Source: Gallionella sp.
GTDB lineage: Bacteria > Pseudomonadota > Gammaproteobacteria > Burkholderiales > Gallionellaceae
Assembly: GCA_028688275.1 (NCBI GenBank)
Contig: JAQTYN010000034.1
Location: 1 to 36,535, forward strand
Reading direction: 5' to 3'
DNA length: 36,535 nt
Below the pieces are notes generated by a model. That model had not been told where the DNA came from. It was given only the letters and a program-made list of their open reading frames with translations, and did no database searches. Below, in pieces: positions 29,023-36,479 of this stretch (its first letter is position 1; each line of letters begins with the position of its first letter). A program made the position numbers and the translations under genes.

Positions 29023-29490
29023 ATGTTGAAGAAATTTATGTTGGTTGGATTGGTGGCGGTTATTTCAGGATGTGCATCGGCACCAACATCAGATGTCATG
29101 AAAACAGCCATTTCGGGCTATCAATTACCCAAGTTACCCGATGCTAACAAAGCGATCGTTTACGTCGTAAGACCCTCGGCTTTGGGCGGTTTGGTGCGAT
29201 TTAACGTGTTTGTGGACGACCATGCGCCTGAATCAGAAGTGGGCTATACCCGATCTAGCCAGTACATCTATTTCAATCTGTCACCAGGGCCGCACACACT
29301 GTATTCAAAAGCCGAAAACTGGGCAGAAATAGCGGTGGATGCCAAAGCCAACGACATCATTTTCATTCAGCAAGAACCCGCAATGGGATTCTTTATGGCG
29401 GGAAATAATCTGTTTAAACTTGAAGATTACCAAGGCAAATATCAGGTAAAAACCTTGTCTGTCGGCACCATCATTAAGACAGAAAAATAG
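29023..29490 (+). CDS. DUF2846-like lipoprotein
   Basis: 155-aa predicted lipoprotein. Lipobox VISGC gives Cys17 when started at the ATG at 29023, which follows a GGGGTGGG ribosome site; an upstream ATG at 28993 has no such support. The body matches DUF2846: KAIVYVVRPSA, VFVDDHAPESEVGYTRSSQY and YFNLSPGPHTLYSKAEN. The function is unknown for the family. It ends shortly before the convergent YhcH gene. Confidence 0.83.
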   Translation: MLKKFMLVGLVAVISGCASAPTSDVMKTAISGYQLPKLPDANKAIVYVVRPSALGGLVRFNVFVDDHAPESEVGYTRSSQYIYFNLSPGPHTLYSKAENWAEIAVDAKANDIIFIQQEPAMGFFMAGNNLFKLEDYQGKYQVKTLSVGTIIKTEK

Positions 29491-29541
29491 TCGCTTGGGT
29501 GGGCATCATTCCACAAGTGACACTCCAACTCTGACGGTTTG

Positions 29542-30003
29542 CTAGTCGGTCGTCGGATTGACGGCGATTTTGAAAATCAGCTTATGGATGTCGCCTGTGG
29601 AGACCAGTGGGGCGTGGGCATCGTCGGGAAAAAACAGGCAAAAAGTATCGGGCGGGGTGGCAATCCACGCGCTGGGTGTATCGTCAAAAAACTGAATATC
29701 CCGCGCCGTGTTAAATTCCGCGATGGGCTGGTGACATTCCGCTAATGCCCGCCAACCCATTTCATCCACACCAGACAACACCAGTTGTATGTCGATATAA
29801 CGCCGATGACATTCCAGCTTTGCCGCCTCCCGACTGCGCCCTGCAACCTTTTCCACAATCACAAATAAATCCTCACCGAGGATGGGATGGATGCCAACGG
29901 GTAAAGCGTGCAAATCGGTTTGTTGAATAAAATCCAATACCTGCGGGAATAATGGGTGCAGGGTGGTGTAGCGGGGGAGGTGGGTGATAGAAGCGTGAAT
30001 CAT
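29542..30003 (-). CDS. YhcH/YjgK/YiaL family protein
   Basis: 153-aa cupin-like YhcH/YjgK/YiaL (DUF386) protein. Family marks include AAKLECHRRYIDIQLVLSG, a His/Glu pattern for metal binding, and FCLFFPDDAHAP with the late His positions. Members are associated with sugar acid or sialic acid metabolism, but no such genes lie nearby. It overlaps the stop of the ApeA-like gene by four bases, so the two are co-translated. That pairing with a HEPN gene is unexpected. Confidence 0.88.
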   Translation of the reverse strand: MIHASITHLPRYTTLHPLFPQVLDFIQQTDLHALPVGIHPILGEDLFVIVEKVAGRSREAAKLECHRRYIDIQLVLSGVDEMGWRALAECHQPIAEFNTARDIQFFDDTPSAWIATPPDTFCLFFPDDAHAPLVSTGDIHKLIFKIAVNPTTD

Positions 30004-31301
30004 GAGTGTTGTAGGTTAAGTTTGTGACGAAGAGCCGAGGAGGTGCTTTCGCTAACCAGCTTGTGAATAAGCTCCTCTTCCAGCCCAATTAACCGCAAAA
30101 AATGAAGCTGAAATAATGCTTCAAGCTGTTGATGCAATTCCCAAAGTTCGACACCCTTTGCCGCCTTGTCGGCCAACTTTTCGTTGTAATGTGTCAGGTA
30201 ATTTCTGGTGTCAACAATCCGTTGAATGAACCCCTCACTGTTGCGGTAGCAATCATAGCTTTGAAAAGGCTTAATCATGCTTTGCACTCGTTGACTAAAT
30301 GTCAGCTTTTCTTTTGTGGTTCTTCGATGTAAAACCTCTATGCCTTGAGCTAAAGACAAAAAGCTGCCTTCAAGAAATTGATGCACGCCAAATTTTGATG
30401 CGAAATACAAATTAAACGCTGGTTCGGCAATTTCATATTGCGCTAACCAATTTTGCAAAATTGCTCCAAATTTGCTGGATATGACGCCATACCGAAAAAG
30501 CATTGAGTGCCATTGTATTTCTGGTGTTGTTTCTAGGTTGTAGGCACTCTTGTAGTAAACACCAATAGGAACTTCCTGAAAAACCTCTTCCTCTATCTTT
30601 TGTGTAATGTTGATCGAGTAAACGTTTACTTCACCAACGGAAACGGTTTCATCAATTGCAAAGCACAGAAAATTCTTTATTTTTTCAATTAGCGTTAAGT
30701 AGTCTTCCAAGGGGCGTAGCTTTTCTGACACCAAGGAAATGGAGGCTTTCTGCGTAATTTTGGCTTCTGTAACCTTTGGAGCAGGAATTGCCGAACTAAA
30801 TGTGAACTCCATGGTGATGTCGTCAGGAAGTTGAAATGCAATTTTTTCGGGTGGGGAAAAGTATATGACGACGTTTTTAGGGTCTGTGCCAAGTGCTACT
30901 TTAATGCCCGAAATTCCAAGCCACTCATCTAATCCTTCTATGGAAAACACACACCGAGAAAAGGAAATAGCTTCCTTATCCTCATAACCGACGCTAGAAA
31001 ACGCAAATAAGGCAATTATTTTTGATTTGGAAATGGTCGAACTAAATAATGACTTGTTTCGGTAGAAACACCGCTCCAACGTGACTAAACCAAAATCTTC
31101 CACGCTCCCAACAATACGAGGGATTTCTGGATTGGACAAAGATAGTGCACGAATGCCTTGAACGAAGTTGTCAAAAGAACCGAGCACCTCCAATAAGATT
31201 TCACCCGATACTGAAATAAAAAGAGTGCCAGGTAATTTATTGTCTGGTGCATTGGGCAACCAGAAATACCCCTGTTTGGTTATTTTTTCGGGCAACCTCA
31301 T
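30000..31301 (-). CDS. ApeA-like HEPN-domain protein, putative anti-phage RNase
   Basis: 433-aa protein with an N-terminal beta-rich region (about 1-180) and a C-terminal helical HEPN domain (about 300-430). The HEPN catalytic pattern Rx4H is present as Arg366...His371 in TRNYLTH, and FLSLAQGIEVLHRR contributes the conserved acidic residue. This two-part layout matches ApeA-type proteins, reported as single-gene abortive-infection defences that probably cleave RNA. No partner is evident. It starts at the ATG at 31301 without a good ribosome site, 27 bases after the trhP stop on the same strand. Its AT-rich base use differs from trhP. HEPN proteins also occur in non-defence roles. Confidence 0.78.
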   Translation of the reverse strand: MRLPEKITKQGYFWLPNAPDNKLPGTLFISVSGEILLEVLGSFDNFVQGIRALSLSNPEIPRIVGSVEDFGLVTLERCFYRNKSLFSSTISKSKIIALFAFSSVGYEDKEAISFSRCVFSIEGLDEWLGISGIKVALGTDPKNVVIYFSPPEKIAFQLPDDITMEFTFSSAIPAPKVTEAKITQKASISLVSEKLRPLEDYLTLIEKIKNFLCFAIDETVSVGEVNVYSINITQKIEEEVFQEVPIGVYYKSAYNLETTPEIQWHSMLFRYGVISSKFGAILQNWLAQYEIAEPAFNLYFASKFGVHQFLEGSFLSLAQGIEVLHRRTTKEKLTFSQRVQSMIKPFQSYDCYRNSEGFIQRIVDTRNYLTHYNEKLADKAAKGVELWELHQQLEALFQLHFLRLIGLEEELIHKLVSESTSSALRHKLNLQHS

Positions 31302-31328
31302 GGTGAAGTCCTTGCGTGATCGTGGACG

Positions 31329-32678
31329 CTACACAAACCTAGCCACCATCCCACCCGCCTTATCACCTTCTAATGGAATTCGCACATGATGTCCGCTGCC
31401 AGGGGCGGTGGTAATCGCCGCGCCGTCCTGTGTGGTCATGGCACTGAGTTCAATAATCGAGTTGCCTTTGGGGTGAATAATTTCCAGTTTGTCGCCGACT
31501 TGGAATTTGTTTTTGACTTCGATTTCTGCCATGCCGTTCGCGCAACTGGTAATGTCGCCGACGTATTGTTGACGGAAACTTTCAGAATGCCCGCGCATAT
31601 AGTTTTGTTGTTCGTGGGTGTGATGGCGTTCGTAGAAGCCATCGGTGTAGCCGCGATTGGCGAGTGCGTCCAGCGCGCCCAAGAGTTCTAGGTTGAACGG
31701 GCGACCTGCGACGGCATCGTCAATCGCTTGGCGGTAGACTTGCGCGGTGCGGGCGACGTAGTAAATCGACTTGGTGCGGCCTTCGACTTTGAGCGAATCC
31801 ACGCCAATTTTAACCAAGCGTTCCACGTGTTCGACGGCGCGTAAGTCTTTGGAATTCATAATGTAAGTGCCGTGTTCGTCTTCCATCACGGGCATCAGTT
31901 CGCCAGGGTGATCTTGGCGCGAAATCACATAGACGCGATCCGCCATGGGGTGACGCGGTTGGCTGCCACAGTCGGACAAGGCGGATTGGCTCAAGGCTTT
32001 GTCAAAGTCAAAATCCAGTTTTTCAATGTCGCCCGTGCCATTTTCTTCGGCATTGTCGATTTTGTAATCCCAGCGGCAAGAGTTGGTGCATGTGCCTTGG
32101 TTGGCATCGCGATGGTTGAAGTAGCCCGACAATAAACAGCGTCCCGAATAGGCGATGCACAGCGCGCCGTGGATAAACACTTCCAGCTCGATGTCAGGAC
32201 AGCGTTGGCGGATTTCTTCGATTTCGTCCAGCGACAATTCCCGCGACAAAATCACCCGCGACAAACCCAGCGATTTCCAAAATTTCACCGCCGCATAGTT
32301 GACGGTATTTGCCTGCACGGAAAGATGCACTTCCTGTTCTGGCCAACGTTCGCGCACCATGGCAATCAGCCCAGGGTCGGCCATAATCAGCGCGTCAGGT
32401 TTCATGGCAATCACAGGTTCCATGTCCGCCATATAGGTTTTGACCTTGGCATTGTGCGGCATGAGGTTGCTGGCAACAAACAGCTTTTTCCCCATGGCGT
32501 GCGCTTCTTGAATGCCGATTTCCAGTTGATCCAATTGAAATTCATTGTTGCGCGCACGCAAAGAATAACGCGGTTGACCCGCATAAACGGCATCCGCGCC
32601 AAAGGCATACGCCATGCGCATTTTGTCTAACGTGCCAGCAGGTAATAACAATTCGGGGGTGCGTAAAGTGTGTGTCAT
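31329..32678 (-). CDS. trhP: U32 peptidase-like tRNA hydroxylation protein TrhP (YegQ)
   Basis: 449-aa protein of the U32 family, YegQ/TrhP branch. In E. coli this protein contributes to prephenate-dependent 5-hydroxyuridine formation at tRNA position 34. The U32 signature is clear: EVFIHGALCIAYSGRCLLSG followed by CTNSCRWDYK, with Cys residues suited to cluster or substrate binding. ELLLPAGTLDKMRMAYAFGADAVY is the typical start. I chose the ATG at 32678, since the extra 19 residues of the longer reading are not family-like. It may be transcribed with the ApeA-like gene. Confidence 0.92.
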   Translation of the reverse strand: MTHTLRTPELLLPAGTLDKMRMAYAFGADAVYAGQPRYSLRARNNEFQLDQLEIGIQEAHAMGKKLFVASNLMPHNAKVKTYMADMEPVIAMKPDALIMADPGLIAMVRERWPEQEVHLSVQANTVNYAAVKFWKSLGLSRVILSRELSLDEIEEIRQRCPDIELEVFIHGALCIAYSGRCLLSGYFNHRDANQGTCTNSCRWDYKIDNAEENGTGDIEKLDFDFDKALSQSALSDCGSQPRHPMADRVYVISRQDHPGELMPVMEDEHGTYIMNSKDLRAVEHVERLVKIGVDSLKVEGRTKSIYYVARTAQVYRQAIDDAVAGRPFNLELLGALDALANRGYTDGFYERHHTHEQQNYMRGHSESFRQQYVGDITSCANGMAEIEVKNKFQVGDKLEIIHPKGNSIIELSAMTTQDGAAITTAPGSGHHVRIPLEGDKAGGMVARFV

Positions 32679-32810
32679 GGTAGTGAAATCCAGCGAGCAA
32701 TCTAAAGAGCCGCGATGGTACGTTAAACCAAGCAAACTGTTAAGCTATCCGCGACGAGGCGGTAGGGAAATCGCACGATAAATTGCTAGCCTAAAGCCTT
32801 GTGAGGTTAA

Positions 32811-32918
32811 TTGAACAAGCTTCGCCGTTTGGGATTAAACCAACGGCAATTTTCGCAACGCATCAATGTGTCGCTCGACACCATCCGCAACGGGGAACAA
32901 AGCCAACGCCGCAAATGA
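32811..32918 (+). pseudogene. Remnant of an XRE-type HTH antitoxin
   Basis: A 35-codon open stretch beginning at a TTG, closed upstream by an in-frame TAA at 32808. It reads LRRLGLNQRQFSQRINVSLD then TIRNGEQSQRRK, the helix-turn-helix portion of HigA-like antitoxins. The conserved Trp of RNWEQG is replaced by Gly and the C-terminal part is missing. It runs directly, in another frame, into the BRO-type gene, so a deletion probably joined the two. Unlikely to be functional. Confidence 0.6.
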
Positions 32919-33711
32919 CGAAGCCACTGAAATTTGGTGGTTTTCAGTGGTGGATATTGTCCGCGTGTTGACCCAACAGCCTGATTATCAAACGGCGCGT
33001 AAATACTGGAACAAGCTGAAAGAGCGACTGAGCAAGGAGGGCAGTGAGTCGGTGACAAATTGTCACCGACTGAAATTAACCGCCGCCGACGGTAAAAAAT
33101 ACCTAACCGACGTTGCCACCGCCGAAACCTTACTGCGTTTGGTGCAGTCTGTGCCCAGCCCCAAAGCCGAGCCGATTAAGTTGTGGCTGGCAAAAGTCGG
33201 TTATGAACGGATGCAGGAATTGGCAGACCCCAGTTTGAGTGTGGATAGGGCGCGGGCGGCTTGGCAGCAACACGGGCGCAGCGAAAAGTGGATACAGCAG
33301 CGCATGATGGGGCAGGAAACGCGCAACAAATTGACCGATTATTGGGCGAATCACGACATCAAAGCGGGCAAGGAATACGCCATCCTCACCAACCTGATTC
33401 ATCAAGAATGGGCGGGCGTGAATGTCAAACAACATAAAGAAATGAAAGGCTTGCAGAGCCAAAACCTGCGCGACCACATGAGCGAAGCCGAACTGATTTT
33501 CACCGCCTTGGCAGAATTATCCACCCGCCAAATCGCCGAAAGCCGCGACGCAACAGGGATGCCAGAAAATCAAGCCGCCGCGCAATCGGGCGGGAAAATT
33601 GCCAAACAAGCAAGATTGGAATTGGAAAGCAAGACGGGGAAATCGGTGTTGACGGCGGATAATTATTTGCCTGTTAATCAAGCGGCTGCGATCAAAGACA
33701 AAGAAAAGTAA
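32866..33711 (+). CDS. BRO-N/DinD-like protein, probably N-terminally shortened
   Basis: 281-aa protein of the BRO-N/DinD-like group found in phages and chromosomes. Conserved segments are DEATEIWWFSVVDIVRVLT, HRLKLTAADGKKYLTDVA, QSVPSPKAEPIKLWLAKVGY and NLRDHMSEAELIFTALAEL. Related proteins have about 15-20 more residues of family sequence before WWF. Here residues 1-15 instead come from the HTH remnant read out of frame. So the ATG at 32866 may not be the natural start and expression is doubtful. The C-terminal part (SGGKIAKQARLELESKTGKS) is intact. Confidence 0.75.
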   Translation: MCRSTPSATGNKANAANDEATEIWWFSVVDIVRVLTQQPDYQTARKYWNKLKERLSKEGSESVTNCHRLKLTAADGKKYLTDVATAETLLRLVQSVPSPKAEPIKLWLAKVGYERMQELADPSLSVDRARAAWQQHGRSEKWIQQRMMGQETRNKLTDYWANHDIKAGKEYAILTNLIHQEWAGVNVKQHKEMKGLQSQNLRDHMSEAELIFTALAELSTRQIAESRDATGMPENQAAAQSGGKIAKQARLELESKTGKSVLTADNYLPVNQAAAIKDKEK

Positions 33712-33716
33712 ATTGT

Positions 33717-33780
33717 CGTAGGGCGACAATAAGCGCAATGGGGTGGATCACATACGGCGCATTAAGGAATACGCCCTACG
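33717..33780. repeat. CGTAGGGCG / CGCCCTACG inverted repeat
   Basis: Perfect 9-bp arms at 33717-33725 and 33772-33780 enclose a degenerate 46-base middle (aagcgcaatggggtgga...). It belongs to the same broad GTAGGG(C/T)G intergenic repeat class as the copies near 0.6 kb. It lies between the convergent BRO-type and MarR genes and may act as a transcription barrier. Confidence 0.7.
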
Positions 33781-33784
33781 CGGG

Positions 33785-34243
33785 CTATCCATTGCTGGAA
33801 ATAACAGAAATGGTGAGTGATTTATAAGTCTCTAGCTGTTGTTCGGTTAGACAAGCAAAAAATTCATCGTCGGCTTTTTCAATCGCCACGACGGCTTGTT
33901 GAATCACTTTTTTTCCTTTGGCAGTGAATTTAACATTGATCGCTCGGTTATCGGTGGATGAGGGTGATCTTGAGACCAAATCATCTTCTTCCAGTTTTCG
34001 GATCGCTTTGGATAGCGTCATTTTGTCTATTTTTGCATGTTCGACAACATGAGCTTGCGTTGTGGCTTCCCCTTGTTCTTCAAACCATCTGAGTGAAGCC
34101 AATATCGCATATTGAGTTTGTGTAATGCCAAATTCACCTAGCACTTCCGATAGTTTTCTTTGCCACAAAGCCGTAATTTTCCACAGCAGAAAACCCGCAC
34201 TATCGTCCGCTTTGGCATGTTTGAATGGCGAAGTATCAGGCAT
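33785..34243 (-). CDS. MarR-family transcriptional regulator
   Basis: 152-aa winged-helix repressor of the MarR group. The core reads LGEFGITQTQYAILASLRWF, AHVVEHAKIDKMTLSKAIRK (recognition helix) and LVSRSPSSTDNRAINVKFTAKG (wing). MarR proteins are dimeric and often sense small lipophilic ligands. It is the second gene of an operon with the SRPBCC gene, overlapping it by a few bases. I chose the ATG at 34243; a TTG at 34258 is possible. It probably controls its own operon through the palindrome at 34694-34705. Confidence 0.92.
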   Translation of the reverse strand: MPDTSPFKHAKADDSAGFLLWKITALWQRKLSEVLGEFGITQTQYAILASLRWFEEQGEATTQAHVVEHAKIDKMTLSKAIRKLEEDDLVSRSPSSTDNRAINVKFTAKGKKVIQQAVVAIEKADDEFFACLTEQQLETYKSLTISVISSNG

Positions 34244-34655
34244 TTTTCGCTTTTTCAATCAAATGCGCTGTTTGCTCACTCATGCCATTTGCTACATCCT
34301 CAGCAACGAGTTTTCGCCACAGAAATGACAACCACCCTTCGATGCTCATCGTTGTTTTAATTTCTAATTCATCCCCGTAAATCACAAACTCATGTGAGCC
34401 ATACATCCTCGCTCCAGGAAATCGCGTCAAGTCCATGAATTGCTTATTTTCGGCTACTTTGATGATCTCAATTTTGACCCGTGGTCCACCTTTTGGCTTA
34501 AGCAGAAAAGTATTGCCAACCTTGAATTCGCCTTCTAATTTCGCGTATTCAATATCACTTTGCCATGTATGCCATTGGTTTAGGTCTGTCCAGACTTTCC
34601 AGACTTGTTCTGCGCTTAATCCCTTGACTGTCTTGCTATAAGTTTTGCTCCACAT
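34236..34655 (-). CDS. SRPBCC-family (polyketide cyclase/START-like) protein
   Basis: 139-aa small hydrophobic-ligand-binding fold: SAEQVWKVWTDLNQWHTWQSD at the start and GSHEFVIYGDELEIKTTMSI in the middle are typical SRPBCC features. The ligand is unknown. The start is the ATG at 34655, 6 bases from GAGGAG (34662-34667); the ATG at 34661 abuts that site and is less likely. It is co-transcribed with the MarR regulator, which suggests a ligand-responsive detox or signalling pair. Confidence 0.88.
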   Translation of the reverse strand: MWSKTYSKTVKGLSAEQVWKVWTDLNQWHTWQSDIEYAKLEGEFKVGNTFLLKPKGGPRVKIEIIKVAENKQFMDLTRFPGARMYGSHEFVIYGDELEIKTTMSIEGWLSFLWRKLVAEDVANGMSEQTAHLIEKAKNA

Positions 34656-34689
34656 GCTCATCTCCTCGTAAATTGTTCAACAGACGAAT

Positions 34690-34718
34690 ATGATAAACTA
34701 GTTTACTATATTTTACAA
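34690..34718 (-). promoter_or_regulatory. Promoter and MarR-type operator of the SRPBCC-MarR operon
   Basis: On the minus strand, -35 TTGTAA (34713-34718), 17-base spacer, -10 TATCAT (34690-34695). A perfect 12-bp palindrome taaactagttta (34694-34705) overlaps the -10 and spacer. That is the usual place for an autoregulatory MarR site, so binding should block RNA polymerase. Confidence 0.7.
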
Positions 34719-34772
34719 GCAACAGATTTGCGACGAGGAAGGAAATGGCGGATTACCTACGGCGAATCTGCC

Positions 34773-36479
34773 TTACGGGTTGGGTAAATCGGCAATCCAC
34801 GTGTCTAAAACGCTCACACATAAACACTCGTCATTGCTGCCTTCTTGCGTCGCACCTTTTTGAGCCACTCCAGCCACTTGAAACTTCTGGTTCACGAAAG
34901 GCCCACCGCTATTTCCCTGCCTAATCACGCCTCCGCCCTTGAGTTCAAAGCGTTCTAATCCGAAAAGTGGGTAACGGCTTAATACACTGTGCTGTTCAAA
35001 AATGGCTAGTTTTCCCTTGGTATAATTTGGAAAGCCTATCAGTGTTCCCATTTCCTCTTCTTTAATTGGCGCATCCATGCCAACAAAATGGTGGTGAGCT
35101 GGTGGCATAGGGGAGTCAAACGAAATAATGGCAAGATCCCGATGCGCATCCCGATGAGCAACTTTGCCCTTCCATTTTTCTTGTGTGATGGGATTTATAA
35201 GCTCCAAGGTCGCCTCCGTCACCTCTTTTGAGTCGAATTCGGTTTTCACATCCCCGATGCAGTAACGTAACACATGGTCACATGTAATCAAGCCTACATT
35301 TTTATATGCAAATGCAGTACCTTGCCCCATTACAGCTTCTGATTTCCCATCTTTTTCGTAATTTCCGCTCCATTCAATCACAAAAACGGCATCTTCAGCA
35401 TGAGTTTTATCTCGGACAATGAAATCAACGGGAAGCTTGCTTGATCTCTTATCCCTCGCACACAATTCGTTGTAGAGCTTTGCTAGACGAAGGTAAATTA
35501 GGTCACCCTTGCCTCGAATCATACGAACATAAAGCAACTTTCCTCGTAGGATTTTTTCGAGGGATGGGGGAATGTCATTCCGCCACTGTCGCTTCCATGC
35601 GCGCTTTTCATGGGGTTCATTTTTAGTTTCTGTGACCCGTTTTTCCCATTCCGCTTGTGCGAGGTCGTAGCCGTGTTTTTTCCACGCATGAAGCGCACCT
35701 CGAATTTTGTCGATAAACACACGCTTGATATTGGGAAATTTGTTGATTGTAATACCCGTCACTTCCAGTCTATGGAAACGTGTACTTAGCCTACTTTTGT
35801 TCGGGTTAATATCAAACGAGTTTGTTTTAAAAATTGATTTAAGTTCTTCTCCAATCGTCAAAACACCACTGTCAAATGCGCATATATTTTTTGGTAGCGC
35901 ATTGGTGTGAGCAACTGAGAATGAAAATGAAATGTCATCCGCGTAGCGGGTATAAGTTGCACGGTGACGCTTTGCCAATTTCATCAAGTCGCTGTCAAGC
36001 GAACGACAGATCAGATTAGCCAAAATTGGAGAAGTTGGAGCCCCTTGAGGTAGCACACCGTCAAAGGTACAAATATGCGCGATTACAGTTGCAACTTCGT
36101 ATGAAAAATGAAATGGGCTTTTCTGCAATAAACCCCTTACTCGATAAAAAGTTATTGAAGGAAAGAAATTTTCGATGTCGATATTCAGTAGATGCTTGGT
36201 CTTGGAGGAGCAATGTGCTTGAGCATTTGAAACAATACTTCGTTCTGGCGTAAATCCGTGGACACAAGGCTTCATCAGTCCAGCGTGTTTGTAAAAGTGA
36301 TCTAATAGTTTGTGCTGTATATCTTTTAGATGTTTTTTAGGCGCGTGAATAACACGAGGATCGCCATTGCGCTTTTTGATGATAAATGTTTTGTAAGTGG
36401 GGCGCGGGTCAGCAATTCTCAATTCAAAAATGCTTGATATGCAAACGGGCCCCAAAGGGGTACAAAGTGGTTGTGGCAT
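34773..36479 (-). CDS. Retron-type reverse transcriptase fused to a trypsin-like serine protease
   Basis: 568 aa. The RT part (about 28-345) has NAQAH (85-89), matching the retron motif NAxxH; the RT3 Asp in LNIDIENFFPS (Asp101); LPQGAPTSPILANL (143-156); the catalytic YADD (179-182); and VTG (240-242), the second retron hallmark. A thumb/basic region follows. The C-terminal domain (about 362-568) is a trypsin/HtrA-like protease with a complete apparent triad: His402 in ITCDHVL, Asp448 in HRDLAII and Ser524 in GNSGGP. Such RT-protease fusions are known among little-studied retrons; I do not assign a type number. Residues 1-27 are unlike retron RTs and include repeat-derived sequence. The frame is closed two codons upstream of the ATG at 36479, and no good ribosome site precedes it. 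The RNA gene (msr-msd) would lie past the window edge. Confidence 0.88.
   Translation of the reverse strand: MPQPLCTPLGPVCISSIFELRIADPRPTYKTFIIKKRNGDPRVIHAPKKHLKDIQHKLLDHFYKHAGLMKPCVHGFTPERSIVSNAQAHCSSKTKHLLNIDIENFFPSITFYRVRGLLQKSPFHFSYEVATVIAHICTFDGVLPQGAPTSPILANLICRSLDSDLMKLAKRHRATYTRYADDISFSFSVAHTNALPKNICAFDSGVLTIGEELKSIFKTNSFDINPNKSRLSTRFHRLEVTGITINKFPNIKRVFIDKIRGALHAWKKHGYDLAQAEWEKRVTETKNEPHEKRAWKRQWRNDIPPSLEKILRGKLLYVRMIRGKGDLIYLRLAKLYNELCARDKRSSKLPVDFIVRDKTHAEDAVFVIEWSGNYEKDGKSEAVMGQGTAFAYKNVGLITCDHVLRYCIGDVKTEFDSKEVTEATLELINPITQEKWKGKVAHRDAHRDLAIISFDSPMPPAHHHFVGMDAPIKEEEMGTLIGFPNYTKGKLAIFEQHSVLSRYPLFGLERFELKGGGVIRQGNSGGPFVNQKFQVAGVAQKGATQEGSNDECLCVSVLDTWIADLPNP
36401..36430. repeat. 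Copy of the 2155-2347 element's terminal repeat
   Basis: cagcaattctcaattcaaaa at 36410-36429 is identical to the end of the element at 2155-2347, and the match extends weakly to 36401. Here it is read in frame as residues 17-24 (IFELRIAD) of the RT-protease. Recognisable RT homology starts directly after it. Confidence 0.8.

Noticed and set aside
31822..31837. Second parS-like CACGTG site inside trhP
   Set aside because: Only one half matches; the right half (gttcga) departs from the consensus.
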